From an uncultured Leptolyngbyaceae cyanobacterium (GTDB lineage: Bacteria; Cyanobacteriota; Cyanobacteriia; Leptolyngbyales; Leptolyngbyaceae), in the NCBI GenBank assembly GCA_938023035.1, contig CALIDI010000029.1, forward strand, positions 53,740 to 117,739: 64,000 bases of DNA, read 5' to 3'. Made by a program: the position numbers and the translations under genes. The notes under the pieces were generated by a model. It saw only the letters and a list, made by a program, of their open reading frames with translations, was not told the origin of the DNA and ran no database searches. How positions within the stretch are numbered: position 1 is the stretch's first letter; every line of letters begins with the position of its first letter. Of this stretch, positions 8,965-16,816 are shown piece after piece.

Positions 8965-10017
8965 ATGATGAAAGTTCTCATTACCGGAGTGGCTGGTTTT
9001 ATTGGGTTTCACCTGGCAAATCGGCTACTTGAGGACGGTTTCACCGTCTATGGCATTGACAACTTAAATGATTACTACGATGTGCAGCTTAAGCAGTCAC
9101 GTTTGGCCCAGCTTCAACCCAAATTGGGGTTTACCTTTCAGCACTTAGATATGGGCGATCGCGACCCCATGCTGCAACTCTTGCAAGAACAAAGCTTTGA
9201 TTATGTGGTCCATTTAGCGGCTCAGGCTGGAGTCCGTTACTCTCTACAAAATCCCTGGGCTTACGTTGATAGCAACATCACCGGTTTTATTAATCTACTA
9301 GAGGGATGTTGCCTTAACCCGGTTCAACACCTGGTCTTTGCCTCCTCCAGTTCAGTGTATGGAGCGAATACAAAGGTTCCCTTTGCGGTAAGTGATAGTG
9401 TCGATCATCCTATTTCCCTCTATGCCGCCAGTAAAAAAGCCAATGAATTAATAGCCCATACCTATAGTCACCTGCATGGGCTACCAACAACTGGTTTACG
9501 GTTTTTTACGGTCTACGGTCCCTGGGGTCGCCCCGACATGGCTTACTACAAGTTTGCTCGAGCGATTGAATCGGGACAACCGATTGATGTCTACAACGGC
9601 GGTAAAATGCAACGGGACTTTACCTACATTGATGATATCGTTGAAGGTGTGGTACGAGTAATGCTGCGCCCACCCCAGCAGTCTTTATCTGAGATCAGCG
9701 CCCACTCAGCTCACCCCCTAAACAGCCATGCCCGTTACCGACTCTATAATATTGGCAATAGCCAACCCGTTGAGTTAATGCAGTTTATTCAAGCATTAGA
9801 ACGGGCGTTGGGTCGGTCGGCTGTGATTAATTTTCTACCGATGCAACCGGGAGATGTGCTCACAACCTATGCGGATGTGAGTGATTTAATGCGGGATACA
9901 GGTTTTCAGCCAACAACAACGATTGACACTGGGTTAGCTAAGTTTGTGCATTGGTTCCGCTGGTATCACCAAGAGCGCGTGTCGATCCCGTCTGTTACTT
10001 ACTATGCTGGGCACTAA
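8965..10017 (+). CDS. NAD-dependent nucleotide-sugar epimerase (UDP-glucuronate 4-epimerase type)
   Basis: An extended short-chain dehydrogenase that should interconvert UDP-glucuronate and UDP-galacturonate for surface polysaccharide. It shows the NAD Rossmann motif GVAGFIGFHLANRLL, the Ser in ASSSSVYGAN, the catalytic YAASKKANE (YxxxK), and RFFTVYGPWGRPDMAYYKF, which is typical of the UDP-GlcA epimerase branch. FTYIDDIVEGVVR and the YNIGNSQPVELM region complete the substrate domain. The start is the ATG at 8965 (or 8968), with TTGGAG 8-13 nt upstream. It is about 350 residues, as usual. It is monocistronic, with no glycosyltransferases nearby, so the product polymer is unknown. Confidence 0.9.
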   Translation: MMKVLITGVAGFIGFHLANRLLEDGFTVYGIDNLNDYYDVQLKQSRLAQLQPKLGFTFQHLDMGDRDPMLQLLQEQSFDYVVHLAAQAGVRYSLQNPWAYVDSNITGFINLLEGCCLNPVQHLVFASSSSVYGANTKVPFAVSDSVDHPISLYAASKKANELIAHTYSHLHGLPTTGLRFFTVYGPWGRPDMAYYKFARAIESGQPIDVYNGGKMQRDFTYIDDIVEGVVRVMLRPPQQSLSEISAHSAHPLNSHARYRLYNIGNSQPVELMQFIQALERALGRSAVINFLPMQPGDVLTTYADVSDLMRDTGFQPTTTIDTGLAKFVHWFRWYHQERVSIPSVTYYAGH

Positions 10018-10069
10018 TGTTCTGGTAAGAAAGCCATTGGGCCTTCTGTAGAATCCGAAATTGCAGGCA

Positions 10070-10570
10070 TCATTGTGCCAAGGTCGCTACCCCAAAGGTG
10101 GCATTAAAGCGCCGACACCAGACAACAACTGATTTGTAATTCTCTAATTTCAGGTTGCTGGGTAGGGTGTAAATCTGGGTGCCGCTGGTTTTTTTGAGAG
10201 GCGCGATCACCACGTACTCCCCCTCTTTAAGGGGATATGCTGGGGGAACTGTACCCGCTAACACATTAGAGGAACGGTGTAGCGCAACGACCAGATCTGG
10301 CCGAGCATCGGTTTTAAATGCCCCATCAAATTCTAAAATTTGCTTGCCGTCGCGGTTGATGATGCGAGCCATGCCTTGGGTAGGATGTTCTGCGGAGACA
10401 AATTGACCCGACCGCGGAGAGACCGGTTTACTTTGCTTGGTTTGAGCTAACTTGATCGCAGCGAAGGCAGAGATTGCTTGAATCGCAGGAAGGGGTGACT
10501 GTTCTGCAATCGCCCCTTCAATCATAACCAAGAGAGTCATAAGACCCAGCACAACGAACTGAGGGCGCAT
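10070..10570 (-). CDS. DM13-domain exported protein
   Basis: The protein begins MRPQFVVLGLMTLLVMIEGA, a signal peptide likely cut after AIAEQ. The rest is one DM13 domain (SGQFVSAEHPTQGMARIINR, LEFDGAFKTDARPDLVVAL, YVVIAPLKKTSGTQIYTLP, VVVWCRRFNATFGVATL). DM13 is a small beta domain proposed to act in electron transfer or redox, with a conserved Cys near its end (VWCRRF here). Start choice: the frame continues to 10681, but the ATG at 10570 has GGAGA 8-9 nt upstream and a proper signal sequence. It is convergent with the epimerase gene. Its substrate or partner is unknown. Confidence 0.85.
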   Translation of the reverse strand: MRPQFVVLGLMTLLVMIEGAIAEQSPLPAIQAISAFAAIKLAQTKQSKPVSPRSGQFVSAEHPTQGMARIINRDGKQILEFDGAFKTDARPDLVVALHRSSNVLAGTVPPAYPLKEGEYVVIAPLKKTSGTQIYTLPSNLKLENYKSVVVWCRRFNATFGVATLAQ

Positions 10571-10725
10571 CGGTGGATTCTCCATTGAAGGGTTTCTATC
10601 CAAGTTACGCAGCACTCCCTGTGATGGATGAGCCGCGATCGCCCGTTTTTTACTGGGTCTGTGGTGTACAGCACTAGTCAAACATATTAAAAGGTTTGGG
10701 TAAAAGAGAGGATGGGGAGCTTAGA

Positions 10726-10763
10726 GGGCGTTTGAAAAGTATCTAGCGGTTATTCTCTCGCCC
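10726..10763. repeat. Repeat family D, copy 1
   Basis: Starts GGGCGTTTGAAAAGTATCT then AGCGGTTATTCTCTCGCCC. The same core, GGGCGTTTG..AGTGTCTGGCGGTTAAAATC, recurs at 14647 and 52236. Its ends (GGGCG and CGCCC) are inverted in this copy. Confidence 0.6.
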
Positions 10764-10831
10764 AAAAAGCAAGGAAACAGGTAAGAGGTAGCTGGGCGAC
10801 TTCTATCTAGATTCAGCACCATCGAAAATGC

Positions 10832-10973
10832 ATAGCCCTCGCCATGTAGGTTAGGACATCTTCGCATCCACAAGCCTCTGTCACGTCTTTCTTTTGCCCC
10901 TGTTTCCCGTCACCTATCCCCATCTACTGCTATAGTCTCGCTCCTTTTGTCGGTAGCTTTTTTGACAGCCTAA
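10832..10973. repeat. Repeat family F, copy 1 (about 140 bp)
   Basis: Begins ATAGCCCTCGCCATGTAGG then TTAGGACATCTTCGCATCCA. It is homologous over its full length to 23626-23757. Both copies contain CCTCTGTCACG, CTGTTTCC and ATCTACTGCTA. No ORF crosses it in either copy. Confidence 0.65.
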
Positions 10974-11126
10974 GTGGTATGGCAATAAACCATCAATGAG
11001 TCTCTTCAGAAGATTCTTTAGTTAAGATTCAAGCAGTTAAGATCCAAGCTTGGCTCACCGAGTCTAAGTGGCTTGTCTTGAGTAACTCATGTTGTCTGAA
11101 GCGGCTTGCCTTGAGTAACGTCGAAA

Positions 11127-11552
11127 TCAACGACTTTGCCGCTCCACTGAGAGGGAAACGCGATCGCCACCCACATCTCGCATCAGTTTAAGCAAGTCTT
11201 CGACCTTATCGAAGGTCAATTTGCTATCCGCCTTAAGAATCACAACACCATCAGTATTCTCATCTAAAAACTTGACCATTGCCTGGGCCATCTGATCAGT
11301 CGATAGTTCTTTGTTTTCTAAGAGTAGCTTCCCTTGCTGAGTCAGACCAAATATCAGCTTTTTGGGTTCTTTTCTTTCTACAACCGCTGCTCCGTCACCC
11401 AGGAGAGGAACTTTAACATTGACAATATTGAGACCTGACATCGACATTGAAATAATGATGAAAAAGGTCAACACACTCATCATCACATCCATCATCGGCA
11501 CTAGGTTGACCTCAGGCACACCCGAATCGCCCCTACGACGTTTTGCCCGCAT
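11127..11552 (-). CDS. exbD: ExbD/TolR-family biopolymer transport protein (second copy)
   Basis: ExbD couples the proton flux through ExbB to an outer-membrane energising protein. This one has a short basic cytoplasmic N-terminus (MRAKRRRGDSGVPEVNLVPM), one transmembrane helix with the conserved proton-relay Asp (MMDVMMSVLTFFIIISMSM), and a periplasmic domain ending VILKADSKLTFDKVEDLLKL. At 141 residues it is of usual size. It is the last gene of an exbB-exbD-exbD operon, 52 nt after the first exbD. No tonB or tolB is seen nearby. Confidence 0.9.
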   Translation of the reverse strand: MRAKRRRGDSGVPEVNLVPMMDVMMSVLTFFIIISMSMSGLNIVNVKVPLLGDGAAVVERKEPKKLIFGLTQQGKLLLENKELSTDQMAQAMVKFLDENTDGVVILKADSKLTFDKVEDLLKLMRDVGGDRVSLSVERQSR

Positions 11553-11604
11553 TACTTTTACTCCAATTCAATACTTTTCAACCTACATTTGGCTGAAAAC
11601 TTGC

Positions 11605-12207
11605 CTATGAGTCATAGTCATCCGGCACGTCTGGAATCACAACCCCCGGAGGCGGTATACTCACTTCTCCAGCTTGGCTAGATGGCGATGCATCAGAGCT
11701 GGTTTCGCCTCCAGTAGAGGTCTCGCCCACTGGTAAGGCGGTTGACTCGCCAGTAGAAGGAACGGATGCCGGAGCAACCCCGCCTACTTCATCTTCCTCT
11801 AGCGCTAAAGAAACGCGCTCTCCCCCAGCGGCTTGCATATCTCCAAGCAAATTGACAACGCGATCATACTGCATCTTCCGATCTGCTTTTAGTAAAACCA
11901 CACCCTTGGGGTTTGCCTGTAGATAACTTTTAATCGTGGCCAGCACCTGTTCTTGATTGGCTGATTTTGTATTCACTAAAATCTGATCGGGAGGCTTAAT
12001 TTCCACCAAAAGAGGCTCAGGCAAAACCTCATTCGCCGGGGGGGAAGGCTGGTTTTTGCCACCCGTGAGGGCGATGTCAACCCCCTTCTCGGCACTCAAA
12101 GTGGCTGCAATAATAACGAAAAAAGCCAGAACCCCCATCATTACATTGAGCATGGGGATCAAGTTGATTTCAGGAATTTTGCCGTAGCCGACTTGATCGC
12201 GGTGCAT
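11605..12207 (-). CDS. exbD: ExbD/TolR-family protein with Ser/Pro-rich C-terminal tail
   Basis: The N-terminus, MHRDQVGYGKIPEINLIPML, leads into a single membrane helix (NVMMGVLAFFVIIAATL). Here the usual Asp after the PML/PMM motif is Asn (LNVMMG), while the second copy has Asp (MDVMMS). The periplasmic domain continues to about residue 135 (VVLLKADRKMQYDRVVNLLG). It is followed by a ~65-residue low-complexity tail rich in Ser, Thr, Gly and Pro, which is not part of the family. It is the middle gene of the operon. The loss of the proton-relay Asp suggests a structural rather than proton-conducting role in a mixed ExbD dimer; this is inference. Confidence 0.88.
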   Translation of the reverse strand: MHRDQVGYGKIPEINLIPMLNVMMGVLAFFVIIAATLSAEKGVDIALTGGKNQPSPPANEVLPEPLLVEIKPPDQILVNTKSANQEQVLATIKSYLQANPKGVVLLKADRKMQYDRVVNLLGDMQAAGGERVSLALEEDEVGGVAPASVPSTGESTALPVGETSTGGETSSDASPSSQAGEVSIPPPGVVIPDVPDDYDS

Positions 12208-12400
12208 TGACTTATCCTCTATTCATTACTGTTTTCTGCACGTTCTTGGTGATCCGTTAATCTCATTCGTGTTTCAGCACTGAAGCAACGACTACGAGCC
12301 AGAGCTTCACCCTAAAATCATCGCTAGACGAGCATTGGCCTACTGCGCTGTTTAGGAGCATTTAACACGGAACAATCACTCCGGTCAGCCTTGCCCGGCC

Positions 12401-12438
12401 TGTCACTGGGTTAACCCCTTGTCACTGGGTTAACCCTA
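12401..12438. repeat. Tandem 19-bp duplication at the exbB stop codon
   Basis: The unit TGTCACTGGGTTAACCCCT occurs twice in tandem (12401-12419 and 12420-12437). Each contains the palindrome GGTTAACC, and the exbB stop codon is in the second copy. It is probably replication slippage, and it could alter the exbB/exbD spacer. Confidence 0.6.
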
Positions 12439-13137
12439 GTAGGCTTCTCGTGTCAGATCCTGGGGAGCAACAGAAGCGGGCAGGGCAGGGCTGTTTTCCT
12501 CAAGGGCTGGCTCGTACCAAACTTGGCGGTAAATCAGTTCCATTTCGCTGCCGACATCGGAGAAGTAATCGACTTGGCGGGCTTGGAGGGTAACAAAAAT
12601 CCGAAAGACGACGAGCGCTAGAATTGCCACAATCATTCCAGCGGCAGTGGTAATCAGGGCTTCCCCAATCCCCGCAGCGGCTTTCGTTGCTGACTCGCCA
12701 GTGCCGCCGCCACCAATATTGATGTTACTGAAGGTGGCAATCAGACCGGTCACGGTTCCCAACAAACCAAGGAGTGGAGCCAGAGCCACAATCGTTTCCA
12801 GAAGTTTGTCGCCTTTGCGCATTTGCACAAACTCGCGGTCTGCCGAGGCTTCTAAGGCTAGACGAAAAGTTTCTGGGGTAGGATCGTTTAAGCTCAGAGG
12901 GGCCAGCAAAAAGCGGCCAATCGGCGTGTGCCTGACCTTATCGGCCAATTCGCGGGCATCATCTAGGCTGTAGCGAGCCGTAGCGAGAATATCGCGGGCA
13001 ATTTTACCCTCGCTGCTCATCAGTTGATACCAGAAAACACCGCGTTCCAGAGCGCAAGCAAGGGTTGCAATCGACAAACCCACAATTGGGTACATGACGG
13101 GGCCGCCCTTTTGGATCAAATCAAACAAGTTAGACAT
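12436..13137 (-). CDS. exbB: ExbB/TolQ/MotA-family proton channel protein
   Basis: The multi-spanning subunit of the Ton/Tol-type motor. Three hydrophobic segments are seen: YPIVGLSIATLACALERGVF near the N-terminus, then LLETIVALAPLLGLLGTVTG, then ALITTAAGMIVAILALVVFR. The family signature TVTGLIATF and the helix ending SATKAAAGIGEALITTAAGM are intact. At 233 residues it is typical. It is the first gene of the exbB-exbD-exbD operon, with a 228-nt gap to the next gene. A role in energising outer-membrane uptake (iron, cobalamin) is the usual one, but no receptor is present here. Confidence 0.93.
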   Translation of the reverse strand: MSNLFDLIQKGGPVMYPIVGLSIATLACALERGVFWYQLMSSEGKIARDILATARYSLDDARELADKVRHTPIGRFLLAPLSLNDPTPETFRLALEASADREFVQMRKGDKLLETIVALAPLLGLLGTVTGLIATFSNINIGGGGTGESATKAAAGIGEALITTAAGMIVAILALVVFRIFVTLQARQVDYFSDVGSEMELIYRQVWYEPALEENSPALPASVAPQDLTREAY

Positions 13138-13881
13138 ACCAGCCTCGATTTAGAAGTGAAATGAACAGGCGAATCAGAGGGGGCAGGAGCTAATGTTAAA
13201 GTTACCGGTTAGATGCGATCGCCCTGCTTTCGGTGCGATCGCCCTACTATGGATGCTCCACAGATCTTCTGCAATCGCTCAATGGTTACGATCTCCTTTG
13301 GCTCAGCTTAGAGCTGAAGTCAACTTCCCGTCCTACGAGAGGCGGCAATTGGTGAAAGAGAAAACCTCAGGAATTCCCTGCCTTTTTCCAAGGCTCATCA
13401 CCACTGAGCATGAGAATTAGGTAGATCCTGAGTATCGACTGTTACCAGCCTTACCTGCTCAAGCACTCTCTGTCAGACCTAGAGTCAAGGCATACTGACC
13501 CCAGGTACAAATCAGGAGTTACACCTGTTCAGAATACTGGAACTCAGTAGACATTTAGGTTAAGAAGAGGTAGTGAAAATTTGTATTGACAATGCTTTAA
13601 GATTAGCCGAAGGCTTTAGTACGCTATTGCAACTTAGTGTAGAATAGCCGCTGCCATGTTGCCCACAGCAATGTTAATTGGGAAGGTTTACTTGGCATGA
13701 TGGCTGAGCGCTTGGCTTTGCTTTCAGCTTTCTGGCCATGGTTATGGATTATACCGAAATTAAATAACAGAGGATACGACGGATAACTAACCAAAGGGTT
13801 GAAGCTGCGGGACTTTTGCTAGCCAAAATCGCGCATCCAAAATAATACTGCCGTGCTTGGGTGAGGCGATCACCCCCACAA
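13138..13881. other. Long intergenic region upstream of exbB
   Basis: About 740 nt. Two HIP1 octamers sit at 13217-13245. A TTGACA near 13587 and a TAGAAT near 13642 resemble promoter elements, but they are not properly spaced as a pair. No convincing ORF is present; the frame at 13193-13420 lacks a ribosome site and a recognisable sequence. An unannotated small RNA around 13640-13790 is possible but unsupported. Confidence 0.35.
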
Positions 13882-14024
13882 GGCGTTGCTTAACGGAGGG
13901 ATAAACTGCTCGTATCTTCCACCCTTCTATTACTAAGAGAAGAGTGCAAAAGCTCCTGTTTCCTCTCTCGTTAGCGAGAGTAGGGAGCGGGCGAATTAGT
14001 GGGTGACTTACATTCAGCAACGCC
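13882..14024. repeat. Repeat family B, copy 2 (MITE-like, 143 bp, perfect 9-bp ends)
   Basis: It starts GGCGTTGCT and ends AGCAACGCC, a perfect 9-bp terminal inverted repeat. An internal hairpin (CTCTCGTTAGCGAGAG) sits inside a larger one (GCTCCTG...GGGAGC). It is homologous at both ends to 2919-3049. It carries no coding sequence. The structure is that of a miniature inverted-repeat element mobilised by a transposase encoded elsewhere. Confidence 0.75.
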
Positions 14025-14133
14025 CCCTACAAAGGCCGTCAATCGCCTCGGTTGGTATTTGACAACAAAAGGTCAGCTACGTGACTCGCTGACATCCTTC
14101 AAGGGATATTGGCCCATCACATCAATAAAACGT

Positions 14134-14535
14134 TTAGTTACCCCGATTGATTGCTAACTCGACCTGCTTAAATTCTTGCTCAAGGCGATCTTTCATTTTC
14201 TGGGGCACAGGCCGATTGGGGTAAGAGCTGTAGTGTCCTGCCAAAGAGTTCAGCGCTGTCCGCATTGTGGTGAAAGAGCTTAAGCGGGTCAAAGATGTAT
14301 CCCGACGATAGCGGGCAGTAAAGTCATTAATTAGCTTGCGGGCTTCTGTTTGAGCAGCGGCTTTTTCAGCGGTGCCATCGGGCAAATCAATTGCCTCTCG
14401 CAGTTGCTCAATCACATTCAGGGTATCTTGCTTGTAATTACCCGATAGACTGTCCGCAACGGCTGTCGAGGAACCCATTAGCCAAACACAGAGGATGAGA
14501 GCGAGCGAGAGCAGACGAGCTAGTTGGCGCTTCAT
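14134..14535 (-). CDS. psb27: Photosystem II assembly factor Psb27
   Basis: Psb27 binds the lumenal side of CP43 in assembly and repair intermediates of photosystem II and keeps the Mn cluster from assembling too early. The mature domain reads LSGNYKQDTLNVIEQLREAI, DLPDG, INDFTARYRRD, SFTTMRTALNSLAGHYSSYP, then RPVPQKMKDRLEQEFKQVE, all typical. It is 133 residues. The signal peptide, MKRQLARLLSLALILCVWLM then GSSTAVADS, looks like a type I site (AVA/DS). The lipobox Cys of the Synechocystis protein (LTAC) is absent, and the only Cys (residue 16) lies inside the hydrophobic core without a lipobox. It is monocistronic. Confidence 0.95.
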   Translation of the reverse strand: MKRQLARLLSLALILCVWLMGSSTAVADSLSGNYKQDTLNVIEQLREAIDLPDGTAEKAAAQTEARKLINDFTARYRRDTSLTRLSSFTTMRTALNSLAGHYSSYPNRPVPQKMKDRLEQEFKQVELAINRGN

Positions 14536-14880
14536 GGCAGATCGTTTCTCAATGGATGATTTCTAAGAAAGTCAAAATATACCTTTATCATCCTACTTTG
14601 ATTTGGAACTCCCTAGACCTCTTTTTGTTCTGACTAACGCTTCAGTGGGCGTTTGAACAGTGTCTGGCGGTTAAAATCGCGACGACACCAACAAAGTCCA
14701 CTGGCGCGAACTCAATCAAATTCAGGTTTTCAGTAGCCGGCGTTGGCAGGTTTTCTCCGGATAGCCATGACTTGCGTTCTTAGGGCGGCTGGGAGGTGGG
14801 CCTTTCAAATCCTCTGATCAGGTTAATTAGAAGATTGGTTCCAGGCCATTTGCTGCGGTATAACAGGGGCAGCGTTTAAG
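14536..14880. other. Intergenic region with repeat D
   Basis: 345 nt between divergent psb27 and the methyltransferase gene. Apart from repeat family D (14647-14683) I see no gene. The sequence after that repeat (TTTTCAGTAGCCGG, then GGCGTTGGCAGG) is unremarkable. Confidence 0.4.
14647..14683. repeat. Repeat family D, copy 2
   Basis: Reads GGGCGTTTGAACAGTGTCT then GGCGGTTAAAATCGCGAC. It matches 10726 and 52236. Confidence 0.6.
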
Positions 14881-15765
14881 ATGGAGCGCCCCATGGCCAC
14901 TGAGACCCTCAGCATTTATCAGCAGATTCAACAGTTTTATGATGAGTCGTCTGACCTGTGGGAGCAGGTTTGGGGAGAGCATATGCATCACGGCTTTTAT
15001 GGAGCCGATGGAACGGCGCAGAAAGATCGACGACAGGCCCAGGTCGATCTGATTGATGAGTTGTTGCGATGGGCCGAGGTGCAACACCCCCAACAAATTC
15101 TGGATGTGGGCTGCGGCATTGGGGGCAGTACGCTTTACCTGGCAGAGCGGTATGGGGCGATCGCGATGGGGGTGACCCTGAGTCCGGTACAGGCTAGGCG
15201 AGCCAGCCAACGGGCAGCACAGGCGGGGCTGACCATTGGTCAACCCGCTGCCCGGTTTCTCGTGGCAAATGCTCTAGATCTTCCCTTTGCAGATGCAAGT
15301 TTTGATCTACTCTGGTCTCTGGAGAGTGGCGAGCACATGCCCGATAAGTCGCAATTTTTGCAGGAGTGCTATCGGGTGTTGAAACCCGGTGGACGTTTAC
15401 TATTGGTGACTTGGTGTCACCGCCCGCTGGCAGATCGGCCCCTGACGACGGCGGAGCAGCACCATCTGGCAAAACTGTATCGGGTTTATTGCCTGCCCTA
15501 CGTGATTTCGTTGCCAGAGTATGAGGCGATCGCCCAAACCCTGGGTTTCCAGAGCGTTCGCACTGAGGATTGGTCACCAGCGGTTGCTCCCTTTTGGGAT
15601 CAGGTCGTGGACTCCATCTGGGAGTGGCGGGCGATCGCAGGGTTGCTGCGGACTGGCTGGAAAACTATCCAAGCCGCTCTGGCAGTGAATTTGATGCGGC
15701 AGGGCTATCGCAGCGGACTGATCCGCTTTGGGGTGCTGACGGCCTTGCGGGGCGACCGCCCGTGA
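14881..15765 (+). CDS. Gamma-tocopherol methyltransferase (VTE4-type)
   Basis: This should catalyse the last step of vitamin E synthesis, SAM-dependent methylation of gamma- to alpha-tocopherol at the thylakoid/envelope membrane. The N-terminal YDESSDLWEQVWGEHMHHGF then YGADG is characteristic of cyanobacterial and plant tocopherol methyltransferases. SAM motif I is ILDVGCGIGGSTLYLAERYG, the post-I region is GVTLSPVQARRA, and motif III is YRVLKPGGRLLLVTWCHR. It is about 290 residues. The ATG at 14881 or the one at 14893 (MATETLS) may be the true start. It is followed within 100 nt by two SRPBCC proteins in the same direction and probably shares a transcript with them. A plastoquinone/MPBQ methyltransferase is the less likely alternative. 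Confidence 0.86.
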   Translation: MERPMATETLSIYQQIQQFYDESSDLWEQVWGEHMHHGFYGADGTAQKDRRQAQVDLIDELLRWAEVQHPQQILDVGCGIGGSTLYLAERYGAIAMGVTLSPVQARRASQRAAQAGLTIGQPAARFLVANALDLPFADASFDLLWSLESGEHMPDKSQFLQECYRVLKPGGRLLLVTWCHRPLADRPLTTAEQHHLAKLYRVYCLPYVISLPEYEAIAQTLGFQSVRTEDWSPAVAPFWDQVVDSIWEWRAIAGLLRTGWKTIQAALAVNLMRQGYRSGLIRFGVLTALRGDRP

Positions 15766-15866
15766 CCGGCAAAAAAACCTGGAAATGCTCAATGTTGCCC
15801 ATAGACTTCCAGACACTTTGCTATAGTGCCAATAATCCGCTTCTCTCCTAAATCGGGTACACTGCT

Positions 15867-16316
15867 ATGGCAAACTGGCTAGAACATACGGCCCAAATTG
15901 AAGTTGATGCCCCGATTGATTTGGTGTGGAATCTTTGGTCTGATTTAGAGCAAATGCCAAAATGGATGAAATGGATTGATTCGGTACAGGTGCTGGAGGA
16001 CAGCCCAGACCTGTCACGCTGGCGTTTGGCAACGGGCGGGTTTGAATTTAGTTGGCTGTCTCGCATTCTTAAATTGATTCAACATCAAATCATCCAGTGG
16101 GAATCGGTTGATGGCTTACCAAATCGGGGTGCGATTCGCTTCTATGACCGGGGGAGTGCTGGCAGTATTGTGAAACTGTCAGTGGCTTATGCGATTCCTG
16201 GCTTTTTGGGCCAAATTCTCGATCAGCTGATTATCGGGCGCATCGTGGAATCAACGCTCAAAGCTGACTTAGAGCGGTTTCGTGATTACGCTCTTCAGGC
16301 CAAGGTGAGAGAGTAA
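15867..16316 (+). CDS. SRPBCC (START-like) family protein, first of a tandem pair
   Basis: A polyketide cyclase/CoqB-like helix-grip protein of 149 residues that should bind a hydrophobic ligand in a deep cavity. It begins MANWLEHTAQIEVDAPIDLV, followed by LWSDLEQMPKWMKWIDSVQV, the family hallmark (P-x-W-x-x-W-I). The C-terminal helix is DLERFRDYALQAKV. No catalytic residues are known for this branch. It lies 100 nt after the tocopherol methyltransferase and 14 nt before a close paralogue. Prenyl-lipid or pigment binding is suggested by context only. Confidence 0.82.
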   Translation: MANWLEHTAQIEVDAPIDLVWNLWSDLEQMPKWMKWIDSVQVLEDSPDLSRWRLATGGFEFSWLSRILKLIQHQIIQWESVDGLPNRGAIRFYDRGSAGSIVKLSVAYAIPGFLGQILDQLIIGRIVESTLKADLERFRDYALQAKVRE

Positions 16317-16330
16317 TCGGGAGCAACCCT

Positions 16331-16816
16331 ATGGTAGACTGGCTCGAACATACGGCACAGATAGAAGTGGATGCCCCGATTGATTTGGTCTGGAGCCTCT
16401 GGTCAGATTTAGAGCAAATGCCCCAGTGGATGAAGTGGATCGATTCGGTACAGGTACTGGCTGACCAACCGGATATCTCACGCTGGAAGCTATCAGCAGC
16501 GGGCGGGTTTGAATTTAACTGGCGATCGCGCCTGATCAAGTTGCTCCCCCATCAACTGATTCAGTGCGAGTCAGTAGATGGGTTGCCCAATCGAGCTGCC
16601 GTGCGGTTTTACGATCGCGGCATGGCGGGCAGCATTGTCAAGCTTACTATTGCCTATTCTCTACCGGGCTTCTGGGGGCAATGGTTCGATCACTTATTCG
16701 TCGGGCGCGTGGTAGAGTCTACGCTCATGGCTGATTTAGAACGATTTCGGGTCTACGCTCTAGAAGCCAAGGTGAAAGCAGGAGAACAAGTGAAAGCAGG
16801 AGAACAAATGGGATGA
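16331..16816 (+). CDS. SRPBCC family protein, second of the tandem pair
   Basis: A tandem paralogue of the preceding gene. The first ~60 residues are nearly identical (HTAQIEVDAPIDLV, LWSDLEQMP, WMKWIDSVQV), with more divergence later (GFEFNWRSRLIKLLPHQLIQ). At 161 residues it is longer because the C-terminus carries a duplicated hexapeptide (VKAGEQ VKAGEQ MG), encoded by an 18-bp tandem repeat at 16771-16806. Its stop overlaps the start of the permease gene (ATGA, 16813-16816), so the two are translationally coupled. Its ligand is unknown. Confidence 0.82.
   Translation: MVDWLEHTAQIEVDAPIDLVWSLWSDLEQMPQWMKWIDSVQVLADQPDISRWKLSAAGGFEFNWRSRLIKLLPHQLIQCESVDGLPNRAAVRFYDRGMAGSIVKLTIAYSLPGFWGQWFDHLFVGRVVESTLMADLERFRVYALEAKVKAGEQVKAGEQMG
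16771..16806 (+). repeat. 18-bp tandem duplication inside the coding sequence
   Basis: The unit GTGAAAGCAGGAGAACAA is present twice, in frame, at the 3' end of the second SRPBCC gene. Each unit contains AGGAGA, so the duplication also doubles the Shine-Dalgarno-like site just upstream of the permease ATG at 16813. Confidence 0.85.

Noticed and set aside
13193..13420. 75-residue plus-strand frame upstream of exbB
   Set aside because: No ribosome site, no recognisable sequence, and its start includes two HIP1 octamers; probably chance.
13587..13790. Unannotated small RNA behind TTGACA and TAGAAT boxes
   Set aside because: Boxes are wrongly spaced and no terminator-like hairpin closes a transcript.
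14827..15577. Minus-strand frames opposite the tocopherol methyltransferase
   Set aside because: Shadows of a clear SAM-dependent methyltransferase on the plus strand.
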